Source: Verrucomicrobiales bacterium (GTDB lineage: Bacteria; Verrucomicrobiota; Verrucomicrobiia; Limisphaerales; Palsa-1400). Taken from it: a stretch of 20,007 nucleotides of DNA. Location: assembly GCA_028293405.1 (NCBI GenBank), contig JAQGOW010000274.1:1-20007 (forward strand), given 5' to 3'. Shown in pieces: positions 1 to 7,740 of the stretch; positions within the stretch are counted from its first letter, which is position 1; each line of letters opens with the position of its first letter. Position numbers and translations under genes: made by a program. The notes beneath the pieces were generated by a model. That model made no database searches, was not told the origin of the DNA, and worked only from the letters and a program-made list of their open reading frames with translations.

Positions 1-196
1 CGAGAAAAGCCTCGACCAAATTGAGGTATTCGTACGTTTCGGTGAGCTCGCTGCCGGTATCGCAGAACACGTATTCCAAGTTGAGCTCCGGGCGCGTTTT
101 ACGCATGTGGATAGCGAGGGCGGTGCTATCCTTGCCGCCGGACAATCCAAGAATGTGCCGGACTGGCCGGCTAGAATCAATTTGGGGGCTGCTCAT
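1..196 (-). CDS. sspD: SspD-like PP-loop ATP pyrophosphatase / PAPS reductase family protein (partial, N-terminus only)
   Basis: Reading leftward from the ATG at 196-194 gives 65 residues before the window edge. Residues about 18-27 read SGGKDSTALA, the PP-loop that binds ATP in PAPS reductases and in the DndC/SspD sulfur-transfer enzymes. The downstream stretch EYVFCDTGSELTETYEYL is also typical of the PAPS reductase fold. In DNA phosphorothioation this protein activates and transfers sulfur to the DNA backbone together with a cysteine desulfurase. The start lies inside the end of the ATPase gene (20-nt overlap, different frame), which implies translational coupling. The identity as SspD rather than DndC or a BREX type 4 BrxP rests on the neighbouring DUF4007 and ATPase genes. 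The C-terminal part, including any Fe-S cluster cysteines, is outside the window. Confidence 0.85.
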   Translation of the reverse strand, partial: MSSPQIDSSRPVRHILGLSGGKDSTALAIHMRKTRPELNLEYVFCDTGSELTETYEYLNLVEAFL

Positions 197-3100
197 GTTT
201 GTCAGTTTGCAGCAATCTCCAGATTACCCGAGATGCCGCGGTTATTGATACAGGGTTGCTTTGCTTGATCAACGCTAGAATTTGTTTCTCGAGTTCCTTG
301 GCTTCGGGTTCTTGATCGGGACCGAGATGAACGACGCGGTCACGCTCGCTACCGTCGCGAGCAGTAATGGCGATACGAAATGCTGGACGAGCGGCGGTTT
401 GCTTGCCGGCAGTGAAACAGATGCTTTCGACGCGAAGGAACTTCTGAATCAAAAGCGACAACTTTTCAGTAAACTGGGCTTCGTTGTCGTCTTTCCATCG
501 CGAAGGAGGGCTATTTGCAATGAAACTCCCAACCGACTCGATCCAGTCTGATTCGGGCAACTGGCTGTCGAGTAAGCGTAGGCAGAAAGCTTTTAGATCC
601 ATATCGCGAATATTGACGACTAAATTTTCGCACCGGACAGCCAACGAATCGCGGAATGGCTGCAACGCTGTGGAAGCCGGCACCTCAAAGGCGGCCAGCA
701 GTTTGTCACGAATTCGGGATTTTAGCTGCGGGTAGGCCAATTTGAGTTCTTCCAAAACCGCTTGTAAGCAGGCAAGGAATTCTTGCGACCTGGCGGTTGT
801 AGCGGCATTCGAGTCGGTGCCAAACGGTGGCAGATCCATTGCCATTGGGAGTTCTTTAAACAGGAGGGCAGCAGGTTCGCGAGCCTGGAGTATGGCGTCG
901 CGAGCGGCGCGGGTGTTCACTGAGAGCCGCTGCGTCATCCGGGTGTATTCGGGAAGTCCGGCAACGAACACACAAAGCGGTCGAACGACGTCAAGAATTT
1001 CGGCTTTCGTCTTTGAGCGTGGGACGCCTAGAAGGCCAGTCAACTTTTCAAACACCGTGCGACGCACGCCTTGGATTTTGAAAAGTTGAAGTTCGAACAC
1101 ATGGGGAGCTTTCGATAGCCGGAGAATTTCCTCACTGCCGACGCGGCTCAGAAACGTGCCGTTTTCGTACAGTGCAAGCTCATGTTCATGCTCTAACAGT
1201 GCGATAACGAGAAGGATCGGTAAAATGCCGTCGCGGATTCCGAAAGGCGGTTGGCGCAATGAGGCAAGAATACTCGTCACCGGAATACGGCTGTCCGGAG
1301 TGGCGGCAAGGAGTTTGCGAAGGTGGGCGAACGCTGGTTGCAATTTGCACGGATCATTTTCCTCCGATGGCTCCTGCAAAATCCAAGCACCGCTTTTCTG
1401 CCTGTGGAGCTTGGATTCAAGCAAAACAGACAGATACATAGACATCTCCGGTGGTTTTTTCGCAGCGTCCATGCCCAAAAGCGCCTTGTCGCCGCTGGCA
1501 AACATTCCCCTGATTAGACGCATCCGGCCAGAGGCGGCGGCGGAACTCAAAGATCGGCGGTTGACAAGCTCGTTGTGTATAATCGGAGACTGATCGTAAA
1601 GTTTGTCGCAAATTTTGGAGAGGAGCAGCAGGAAATCCGGACCCGACTCAACTTTTTCCCGCCGTCCTTCGCTGTACCAACGGATGGACATTGAACCTGA
1701 GCGCGACGCTTGTCGGAGGCCTGCATAATGTTCAATCCGTTTTTCCAGCGTGTGCCGCGCAAGAGCGAGTTGGCGAGCGACCTCCTCTGCGGCATAACGA
1801 TCGTCTTTGAGCTCTGGAATATTCCGTTCGACCCAATTCCATCGTTCAAGTTCTTGCAACAAGCCAGATAAAGACGCCAACGGATCCGTGATTCCGATTA
1901 TGATATCGAGCCTGTCGGTGAGCGAACGTGCAAAATCTGTCGCTGTCCGAACTTCGTCCGGGGTTTCGCAAAGTGGAATAATAATTCTGCCGTCAGACGA
2001 CGAGAGCGGTTTTTCAATGAGTGATTGAAGGTCGGTCAGGCCGCAGTAGTTCACCTCGAAGTGCCGAAGATTGCCGGTCTTGATATAATGGCGGCGAGCA
2101 ACGACCGGGCGCGCGTCCAAATGCTCATGGATTTGGTTTGCGACTTTCTTCTGCGAACCAATGGCGCGGGCTGCTTCTTCGTAGGCGGCGTCAAGGTTGA
2201 CGCTGGTGTGCGACCATAGACAGTAGCCGCCGCTCTTGCCGCGAGCGTAGAGGACATGCCGGTCCTTATTAAGATGCCGGAGGCTGGCGCGGATCTTTTG
2301 TTCGCCGTCGTGACCCCCGGCCGCAAGCGCCAGCACGATCGCTTCTTCTGTCGGCAGGAGGCCTGGAGCATTGATGAGGTTGAGCAACCCAACAGTTTTC
2401 AGAACCGCGATTTCCGTTTCGTTTTCGGTGGGAAAGCTGCGGACAAGCGAATCTATGTGATTCCAGTGATTACGGTAGCTCTGAACACTCAACCGGTGGC
2501 CAAAATTGGCGGCGGTGTAATCGTACAGGTTGTGTATGCGGTAGAACGATTCGGCTCTCGCCTCTTGTTCGGAAAACGCTTGTAGCCCGTAAGGCTCATT
2601 GGAAAGCAGGAAGCTGAATAGTGATCTTTCGTTTTGCCCAAAGCGGCTGAACAGCTTTACGAGAACCGGAATGGTTGTCGGATGCAACGGATACAGATGT
2701 TGGGCAGCAGCGGTAAGCGATGATGTTGCCGGCGCAGCACCAAACCATCCGATTTCCGCAGCAGTTTGCATCGCGGTCTTCGCTCGCGAGTCCGCTCCTT
2801 TCGGATAAAGCCTCTCCGACACATTCAACGCAGAGCCGATTAGATGCGTGATTTGGTCAAGCGGTTGATCGAAAACAAGTTCTTCAAACCTTCCGGCGAC
2901 CTTTTCCCATTCCTTTTGAGCAGATTGGGACATTTGATCGGCGTACGCACTAAAGCCTTGGTGAAGGAGGCCAATCGTAAAGAGAGGTTCGCGGCTGCTA
3001 CGGGTAGCGGCTTCCGCGAGCTGCTGGAGGAAAAAAATGTCCTGCCTTTCGGGGTGCAGCGCGGCAAATTCGAGAAACTTACCCAATTCATCGAGGATGA

Positions 3101-3659
3101 TCAGGAGTCCGTCCCCCTTTCCGTGGATGATGACTTGGGAGTTTGCTTCTAGCAGTAAACGAAGCGCGGCATCGTCAGAGATTTGAACCGGCACGGCACG
3201 CAGCGCAGCGTTTATCTCTTGCAGTACTTTTATCTTTGCGCGTGCGTCGAACTGATCTTCCAATGCGCGCGCAAGCGAGCGGATAATCGCCGTGGACAAG
3301 GGTTCGCGCGAACCAGTAACTAGCACTGGCAAGAGGCGTAGGCCGAATTTCCTAACTTGAGAAAGATCTATGACTTTTCGAAGTTGAGGCGGGAGTTCTG
3401 AATCTTTGCCAGCGAAAAGATGCGCAAGCAGAAGTGCAAAACTGGACTTTCCAGATCCATAATCTCCAGTGATACGCCAAGCGCGCTGTCCGGATTTGGG
3501 TGATAATCCTTCGCTAATCCGGCTGAGGTTGTCGGCAATATGCCGCGTAACAACGTACCCTTGCAGGGCCGAAGGGTCCCTGAAATCGCGCTCCAAGTGA
3601 GCGGATCGAAGGAAACGCCGTTGGATGTTAAACATTTTTGAAATTTTGTGTTCCGACAT
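177..3659 (-). CDS. sspC: SspC-like large P-loop ATPase of a DNA phosphorothioation system (1160 aa)
   Basis: A very large ATPase. Walker A GDYGSGKSS sits at residues 65-73 and a Walker B LLIILDELGK at about 185-194. A sensor-like strand (TIGLLHQGF) follows near residue 230. The remaining 900 residues are mostly helical, and I recognise no catalytic domain in them. The ATG at 3659 has a good ribosome binding site (AGGAGC) lying in the end of the preceding gene, and only 2 nt separate that gene's stop from this start. Known Ssp systems pair an ATPase of this sort (SspC) with a DUF4007 protein (SspB) and a PP-loop enzyme (SspD), and exactly these genes flank it here in the order B-C-D. The ATPase is thought to power DNA opening or assembly of the modification complex. 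A BREX BrxC/PglY-type ATPase is the main alternative; there is no PglZ or BrxL nearby, although only one side is visible. Confidence 0.85.
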   Translation of the reverse strand: MSEHKISKMFNIQRRFLRSAHLERDFRDPSALQGYVVTRHIADNLSRISEGLSPKSGQRAWRITGDYGSGKSSFALLLAHLFAGKDSELPPQLRKVIDLSQVRKFGLRLLPVLVTGSREPLSTAIIRSLARALEDQFDARAKIKVLQEINAALRAVPVQISDDAALRLLLEANSQVIIHGKGDGLLIILDELGKFLEFAALHPERQDIFFLQQLAEAATRSSREPLFTIGLLHQGFSAYADQMSQSAQKEWEKVAGRFEELVFDQPLDQITHLIGSALNVSERLYPKGADSRAKTAMQTAAEIGWFGAAPATSSLTAAAQHLYPLHPTTIPVLVKLFSRFGQNERSLFSFLLSNEPYGLQAFSEQEARAESFYRIHNLYDYTAANFGHRLSVQSYRNHWNHIDSLVRSFPTENETEIAVLKTVGLLNLINAPGLLPTEEAIVLALAAGGHDGEQKIRASLRHLNKDRHVLYARGKSGGYCLWSHTSVNLDAAYEEAARAIGSQKKVANQIHEHLDARPVVARRHYIKTGNLRHFEVNYCGLTDLQSLIEKPLSSSDGRIIIPLCETPDEVRTATDFARSLTDRLDIIIGITDPLASLSGLLQELERWNWVERNIPELKDDRYAAEEVARQLALARHTLEKRIEHYAGLRQASRSGSMSIRWYSEGRREKVESGPDFLLLLSKICDKLYDQSPIIHNELVNRRSLSSAAASGRMRLIRGMFASGDKALLGMDAAKKPPEMSMYLSVLLESKLHRQKSGAWILQEPSEENDPCKLQPAFAHLRKLLAATPDSRIPVTSILASLRQPPFGIRDGILPILLVIALLEHEHELALYENGTFLSRVGSEEILRLSKAPHVFELQLFKIQGVRRTVFEKLTGLLGVPRSKTKAEILDVVRPLCVFVAGLPEYTRMTQRLSVNTRAARDAILQAREPAALLFKELPMAMDLPPFGTDSNAATTARSQEFLACLQAVLEELKLAYPQLKSRIRDKLLAAFEVPASTALQPFRDSLAVRCENLVVNIRDMDLKAFCLRLLDSQLPESDWIESVGSFIANSPPSRWKDDNEAQFTEKLSLLIQKFLRVESICFTAGKQTAARPAFRIAITARDGSERDRVVHLGPDQEPEAKELEKQILALIKQSNPVSITAASRVIWRLLQTDKHEQPPN

Positions 3660-3661
3660 AA

Positions 3662-4579
3662 TCAGCTCCTTCGGTAGATCTTTTTTAAGAGAGACGTCGC
3701 CGAACCATGACCGGTGCGCGATACTTGTTGAAGCGAGGCGGACTCGTGGTAATCAAAATATCCAGAGGAATCTATTTCAATACTCTCAAGCCGCTCGCGC
3801 AATGACTGCTCCGGCAACTTGAAAATTTGGCCAGGGCTTCCTTCGCCGACTGCAATTTCGCGGAAAGGCAGCGTCTTCTCAGTCGAATGCCGCTTTTTCC
3901 AAAAATCTTCCAAACAGTAGACAAACAGTTCTGGTGAAATCTCAGGTTTTTCTTCGACACGAAACGCATAAATTGTTTCGCGCCGGTTCGAATTCGCCAT
4001 CGTTCGCTCGCCGACAGCTTCGATCAATTCCAATTCGACCAGTGGGCAATCTAAATTATCCTCCAGCACTTCGCCTTTTTTGCTACGAGTCGGAATGTAC
4101 GTGTGGAGAAAGGTATTAAAGTGGTGGTCCAATGTTACCGGTGAAAGTTTTTTGCCGAGACGCTCGGCCTCCTTCGTAAGCGCAGCGAGGGCCTCGCTCG
4201 GAGTAAAATCAGGCCGATGCCAAAAATTCAAAAGAAAATGCCAAGCATAGAGGGGTTCGGTAGCTGAGGCCGAAAGCTTCCAGTGGATAAGCCACAGGGT
4301 CCTGATGTCCTCAAGATATTCGTCATAGCCATTTGGACCGAATACGGAGTTGCCAAAGTCCGACACTACGAGCTCTTTCGCCGGGTTTTCTGCTATTACT
4401 TCTGCGGCACCAGCCCAAAAACGAATAGCCCGCACCATGTTCTTGCCGACTCCGAGGCGGACCATTGCCGTGTCTTCATTCCCAAAAAGGTTTGCATCTT
4501 CGCGTATGTTGCGAACAGCCTTTGGCAGCCAAGTGTAACGGCATGGAAATGTTTCGTGGCCGGAAAAACGGTAATTCAT
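3662..4579 (-). CDS. sspB: SspB-like DUF4007 protein (305 aa)
   Basis: The protein starts MNYRFSGHETFPCRYTWLPK, the N-terminal signature of the DUF4007 family. An open frame extends further upstream to 4657, but the ATG at 4579-4577 overlaps the stop of the upstream gene in an ATGA arrangement (TGA at 4578-4576). It also has an upstream GGGAGAAAG ribosome binding site, so I take it as the true start. DUF4007 proteins occur in Ssp single-strand phosphorothioation clusters, where, as far as I recall, SspB acts on DNA and provides a nicking activity needed for sulfur insertion. The order SspB, SspC, SspD with almost no spacing fits one operon. No transmembrane segments or signal peptide are visible. 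SspA (cysteine desulfurase) is not next to it; it could be elsewhere or replaced by a host IscS. Confidence 0.85.
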   Translation of the reverse strand: MNYRFSGHETFPCRYTWLPKAVRNIREDANLFGNEDTAMVRLGVGKNMVRAIRFWAGAAEVIAENPAKELVVSDFGNSVFGPNGYDEYLEDIRTLWLIHWKLSASATEPLYAWHFLLNFWHRPDFTPSEALAALTKEAERLGKKLSPVTLDHHFNTFLHTYIPTRSKKGEVLEDNLDCPLVELELIEAVGERTMANSNRRETIYAFRVEEKPEISPELFVYCLEDFWKKRHSTEKTLPFREIAVGEGSPGQIFKLPEQSLRERLESIEIDSSGYFDYHESASLQQVSRTGHGSATSLLKKIYRRS

Positions 4580-4803
4580 AGCTTTCTCCCGTTCGCGTTG
4601 GCGAAAAGCGGAATGTCGCCAGTCAGATATTTTTCGACGGCATCGCGAACGATCCAAGACGCCGAAACACGTTTTGCCGAAGCAAGCCGGAGAAGTTCAG
4701 CATAGTCGTCAGACGGAAAAGTCACCGTTATTCTAGTGCCGCTCGGAATTGCTTTGACGCTATGCGAAGGTTTCTTTGAACGCATAGCCGCATCATGACG
4801 CAT
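4576..4803 (-). CDS. Small ribbon-helix-helix (CopG/Arc-like) DNA-binding protein
   Basis: The C-terminal 60 residues contain TRITVTFPSDDYAELLRLAS followed by KRVSASWIVRDAVEKYL. This is the strand-helix-helix pattern of ribbon-helix-helix proteins. Its stop overlaps the DUF4007 start by ATGA, so it is the first gene of the leftward Ssp operon. Such proteins usually dimerise and repress their own operon or accompany a partner protein; here I infer an autoregulator of the Ssp genes. The start is uncertain. ATG codons at 4803, 4785 and 4878 and a TTG at 4890 are all in frame, none has a strong ribosome binding site, and the conserved domain begins only after 4785. The longer options would add a basic N-terminal tail of unclear reality. 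Confidence 0.65.
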   Translation of the reverse strand: MRHDAAMRSKKPSHSVKAIPSGTRITVTFPSDDYAELLRLASAKRVSASWIVRDAVEKYLTGDIPLFANANGRKL

Positions 4804-4886
4804 CACTCTGATGAAGCAAGGGTGATTTCTTTCACTGTGAGACAGTCGACCTATATGTTTTCGTCGCAGGTAAGTCATATGAACTA

Positions 4887-5999
4887 TCAATCATTCTGTA
4901 CGGTGCCGTAACGGATGCTTAAATCGTGGACGGTTTGGCGAATACGGTCGACAAGCGCTTTCGGGTAAACTGCATTTGCGTGTGTTCCCCAGCTGAGGAT
5001 CCAGCGTTCGATTTCTTCGAGGCCGCTGAGGCGCATGCGCATTTGGGAACCGCCGCCAGGCAGTTCGGTCACGACTTGTGTTGGATGCCATTTCCGGCCG
5101 CGGAGCTGGTCGGTTGCAAAGGCGTCAAACTCGATCACCACTTCATAATCACCAGTGCCCTTCATAGCACCGAAACTGCCGTCGAAATATTTGTCTGGAT
5201 CGAAGTCCTTTGGTTTGGTGAACGGGTCACCGATGCGCGGGTTGGTTGTTCTACCCAAGACGAAGGTGCGGATGTCAGACCGATCCATGTCATATGCGAG
5301 CAGATACCAACGGTTGTCGATGCAGGTCAGGTGATACGGATGGACGTCGCGCATGTCGGCGCTTTTTTGTCCGGGTTTGCGGTATTCGAATTTGAGCGCG
5401 CGATGATCCTGCAGCGCGCGCGTCACGATTTGGAAGATTTCGACGTCGGTGTCTTCCGGTGCAAACGGACGGAACGAAAGCGCCTCCTGGATGCTTTCTG
5501 CCGTGTATCGTTCTTTTCTATCCAACTGACCGGTCAGCTTTGCGAACGCCATGAGCAGCGGTTGGTAAAACGGCGTGCCTTTGTATTGTTCGATCGCTTT
5601 GTGCGCGACGAGGAGCGCGAAGAGTTCGGATTCAGTGACCTTTACAGAGCCGGGGAATTTGGCAACGGGTTTGGAATAATAAAACCCGTGGCGTTGCGGG
5701 TGATATTCTATTGGCAGATCGAGACGGTCGCGCATGAATTGCAAATCGCGCACGATAGTTTTGGGTGAGACCTCGAGCTCTTTGGCAATGGTTTGGGCAT
5801 TTGGATATTTGCCTGCGGCAATCATTTCGTGAATGCGGAAGGGGCGCTCGATCGTCTCGCGCCGAACATGGGCAGGGACGTTGGCACGTCGGGCTACGAG
5901 ATTTGTTTTTGTCGAGCGCATGCCACGCCGTGCGCGATTCACGTTTTGTTTTGGGAGCATGATCGGTTGGCTTGTTTCGTATGATTTTTCAATTTTCAT
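4887..5999 (-). CDS. WYL-domain transcriptional regulator with N-terminal helix-turn-helix (370 aa)
   Basis: Residues about 50-95 form a winged helix-turn-helix (IHEMIAAGKYPNAQTIAKEL then SPKTIVRDLQFMRDRL, the DeoR/HTH_11 type). A WYL domain follows, with the signature Trp-Tyr-Leu at residues 231-233 in NRWYLLAYD, and a C-terminal helical extension. WYL proteins sense a ligand, often a nucleotide or nucleic acid, and several (BrxR, CapW) control phage-defence islands. This gene lies directly upstream of the Ssp operon on the same strand, separated only by the uncertain start of the ribbon-helix-helix gene. It probably regulates itself and the defence genes. The ATG at 5999 is the outermost start; ATGs at 5960 and 5921 are possible and none has a clear ribosome binding site. 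A perfect inverted repeat just upstream (6018-6044) is its likely operator. Confidence 0.9.
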   Translation of the reverse strand: MKIEKSYETSQPIMLPKQNVNRARRGMRSTKTNLVARRANVPAHVRRETIERPFRIHEMIAAGKYPNAQTIAKELEVSPKTIVRDLQFMRDRLDLPIEYHPQRHGFYYSKPVAKFPGSVKVTESELFALLVAHKAIEQYKGTPFYQPLLMAFAKLTGQLDRKERYTAESIQEALSFRPFAPEDTDVEIFQIVTRALQDHRALKFEYRKPGQKSADMRDVHPYHLTCIDNRWYLLAYDMDRSDIRTFVLGRTTNPRIGDPFTKPKDFDPDKYFDGSFGAMKGTGDYEVVIEFDAFATDQLRGRKWHPTQVVTELPGGGSQMRMRLSGLEEIERWILSWGTHANAVYPKALVDRIRQTVHDLSIRYGTVQND

Positions 6000-6017
6000 G
6001 CGAGAAGCGTAGCAAGC

Positions 6018-6044
6018 TCACTTGGACAAAGGCTGTCCAAGTGA
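6018..6044. promoter_or_regulatory. Perfect 11-5-11 inverted repeat, candidate WYL-regulator operator
   Basis: The left arm TCACTTGGACA (6018-6028) and right arm TGTCCAAGTGA (6034-6044) are exact reverse complements around the spacer AAGGC. The site lies 18 bp upstream of the WYL gene ATG and in front of a rightward gene, where a divergent operator would be expected. A terminator role is unlikely because no gene ends into it on either strand, although the plus side is followed by an AT-rich run. That the WYL protein binds here is inference. Confidence 0.6.
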
Positions 6045-6081
6045 AATTTTATTTTTGGGGAAAAAATGCCATCTTTTAGTG

Positions 6082-6411
6082 ATGATAAACTTACCCCAAT
6101 CAACTGATATCGAGAGGTTTAAGCAGCTTCTAGCAAAGCTTCTCATAGCAACGCCAGAAAAATTTCAACAGGTGGAGCGCGTTCTCGATCCGCGAATACG
6201 TGATGAGAAGCAGGTCCCTTTGACTGGCCCGCTTCTAATTGGAATGGGAGACGCTGCGAAATTCCTGGGCGTTTCGCGGGCGACACTTTGGCGAATGATT
6301 AAAGCGGGAAAGGTTCAACCCGTGGAGGTCTTGCCAGGTTCAAACCGGGTGCGGCGCGCAGATATTCTGGCTTTTGTCGGCGAGCGTAGAGACGTTGTTC
6401 CGCCCCAATGA
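6082..6411 (+). CDS. AlpA/excisionase-type helix-turn-helix protein (109 aa)
   Basis: The C-terminal half reads LIGMGDAAKFLGVSRATLWR followed by MIKAGKVQPVEV and a recognition wing ending in RVRRADILAFV. This is the MerR-like HTH_17 fold of AlpA regulators and phage excisionases. The N-terminal 40 residues (ERFKQLLAKLLIATPEKFQQ) look helical and have no assigned role. I chose the ATG at 6082; the open frame runs back to 6022, but that part overlaps the inverted repeat and reads unlike the protein. It is transcribed divergently from the WYL gene. It could direct excision of the phage or mobile element, or regulate early genes. There is no integrase in the window to pair it with. Confidence 0.7.
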   Translation: MINLPQSTDIERFKQLLAKLLIATPEKFQQVERVLDPRIRDEKQVPLTGPLLIGMGDAAKFLGVSRATLWRMIKAGKVQPVEVLPGSNRVRRADILAFVGERRDVVPPQ

Positions 6412-6485
6412 TTTAGTGGTTGTGAATAACTTTTTTAAAAAATCTTTGGGTATACCCCCGTAGCTGTCTAACCCCCCTCTGTAAA

Positions 6486-6770
6486 ATGAGCGGCATGAAA
6501 ACAAATGTCTCACAGTCTCCAGAGTGGTGGGCGGCAGTGCCCGAAACAGAAAAAACGGTCCTTCGAACTTTTATTCGGTCAATTCGAGCGATGGAGGAAT
6601 GCACCTCGCCGCAGATCGCAAGTGCGGCGCGAAAATGGGATGCAACGCTTTCGTGCTTTATCAAAACGCGGCTGATCAACCGGCGGAACGTCCGCAGCGC
6701 AGGTGCGGGCTCTATTTCATTCCGAACAGGCGGGCGTAACCGACCAGGTGCTTCTCCAACTCAGAATTAA
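6486..6770 (+). CDS. Possible small protein of unknown function (94 aa)
   Basis: The first 65 residues (for example SPEWWAAVPETEKTVLRTFI and PQIASAARKWDATLSCFIKT) have a plausible mixed helical composition. The last 30 residues are Gly/Arg/Ser-rich and overlap the end of the convergent repressor gene by 59 bp. No clear ribosome binding site precedes the ATG at 6486 or the one at 6495. I recognise no family. It may be a genuine small phage gene whose tail runs into its neighbour, or a chance open frame. The 75 bp before it contain an AT-rich segment that could hold a promoter. Confidence 0.35.
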   Translation: MSGMKTNVSQSPEWWAAVPETEKTVLRTFIRSIRAMEECTSPQIASAARKWDATLSCFIKTRLINRRNVRSAGAGSISFRTGGRNRPGASPTQN

Positions 6771-7155
6771 CCGGACAGAGGCTGCGCAAATGAGCAATGG
6801 CTCGCTCTGTCTCTTTACTCAAATGAACATTCTCAGACAATTCGACGCCGACATTCTCGGCCTTGGCACCGTGCTTTATTCCGATGTGGACCAGCTCGGC
6901 GCCGGGGATCTTCTCGGCTCGTGCGCATTGGGTGGCGTCCATGCAGCGTGCGACGATGAGCTCGGCCTGGGCTTTTGGGTCGGCAGCAAAGGCTTTCAAT
7001 ATAGAAACGAAGTTCTTGTCAGAGAGATCGAAGGTTTCACCGCTGAATACGCGACTCATGAAACCTTTGGATATGCCGGAGCGTTCGGCAATGTCCAGCT
7101 GTCTGAGGGCGTGTCGATCGGCGACGTGGGCCAAAGTTGTGCTGAGGTAGCTCAT
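6712..7155 (-). CDS. XRE-family helix-turn-helix protein, probable phage repressor (147 aa)
   Basis: Residues about 15-58 match a Cro/CI-type helix-turn-helix: LRQLDIAERSGISKGFMSRV followed by FSGETFDLSDKNFVSILKAF. The C-terminal part is helical and shows no LexA-type Ser-Lys peptidase motif, so it is probably not a self-cleaving repressor. The ATG at 7155 has an AAGGC sequence upstream as a weak ribosome binding site. The gene is divergent from the replication operon that starts at 7457, the standard position of a lysogeny repressor that controls the early promoter. A short inverted repeat at 7174-7192 in the intervening region is a candidate binding site. Confidence 0.8.
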   Translation of the reverse strand: MSYLSTTLAHVADRHALRQLDIAERSGISKGFMSRVFSGETFDLSDKNFVSILKAFAADPKAQAELIVARCMDATQCARAEKIPGAELVHIGIKHGAKAENVGVELSENVHLSKETERAIAHLRSLCPVNSELEKHLVGYARLFGMK

Positions 7156-7456
7156 CTATTTTTTTGCCTTCTTGGTTGCACAATACGCAACCGGATTCGC
7201 GCTTGCAACTGTCCAGTTTGCAGAGCGTTGCGCACAAACAGCGCTTTGGATGCGAAAAAAAGCGCAAAACACCGTCAACAATTTTTTCAGAAATTTTTAG
7301 TGCGCGATAACGACGCGAAGTTTCGCGGCGATTCGCAAGGGTTCGCAAGTTTGCAGAGGGCGTTTTTCCACCAAAGAGGTCACGCAAAAAAACAGAGTTA
7401 TAAACAGTAGCGCGTCAACGGGAGTTGGCTCGCAACAAATAGAGAAAGCAATCGTT
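7156..7456. promoter_or_regulatory. Divergent control region between repressor and early operon
   Basis: About 300 bp without a convincing gene. It contains GGTTGC and GCAACC arms, repeated TTCGCAAG words (two copies about 10 nt apart near 7331-7348) and several other TTGC/GCAA words. An AT-rich stretch with TTATAAAC near 7398 could be a -10 region for the rightward genes. The layout fits overlapping promoters and multiple repressor sites. No promoter could be confidently placed. Confidence 0.5.
7174..7192. promoter_or_regulatory. Candidate repressor operator (6-7-6 inverted repeat)
   Basis: GGTTGC (7174-7179) and GCAACC (7187-7192) are exact inverted arms around the 7-nt spacer ACAATAC. The 19-bp dyad lies 18 bp upstream of the repressor ATG. 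Its size and place resemble operators of phage Cro/CI-type proteins. Binding is inferred, not shown. Confidence 0.4.
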
Positions 7457-7717
7457 ATGGAAACAGTTCAACAAACGGTCATCACGCAAAAAGAGGGCTA
7501 CATCACCAAAGATGAAGTGGCGCGGCGGATGAAGAAAACCACGCGCACTGTCGAAAAATGGCAGAAGCGCGGAATGATCCCTTTCGTGAAGTGCGGACAC
7601 GCCGTGCTTTTCGACTGGGCCGACGTGCAACGACATCTGGAAGCGAATTATCGCGTTTGCGCAAAGGCAGAGCTACCCGCTTCAGAGGTCGCACATCTTT
7701 TCACTTCCAAGAAGTGA
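7457..7717 (+). CDS. Helix-turn-helix (HTH_17, MerR/excisionase-like) protein (86 aa)
   Basis: The core GYITKDEVARRMKKTTRTVE followed by KWQKRGMIPFVKCGHAVLFD and WADVQRHLEANY is a clear helix-turn-helix of the HTH_17 class. These are small DNA-binding proteins used as excisionases and early regulators in phages. It is the first gene of the rightward early operon and faces the repressor gene across the control region. The next gene starts 23 nt after its stop. It may be an early transcription regulator or the functional counterpart of Cro. The exact role cannot be read from the sequence. Confidence 0.75.
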   Translation: METVQQTVITQKEGYITKDEVARRMKKTTRTVEKWQKRGMIPFVKCGHAVLFDWADVQRHLEANYRVCAKAELPASEVAHLFTSKK

Positions 7718-7740
7718 GCGTTAGCACGCCGCCACCTCAA

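Noticed and set aside
4926..5768. 280-aa plus-strand open frame
   Set aside because: It is the antisense shadow of the WYL regulator, whose minus-strand protein has clear helix-turn-helix and WYL motifs.
6703..7410. 235-aa plus-strand open frame
   Set aside because: Antisense to the XRE repressor and extending into the control region; no domain, no ribosome binding site.
6000..7457. Prophage attachment site or integrase
   Set aside because: No integrase frame and no direct repeat resembling att sites could be recognised within the window.
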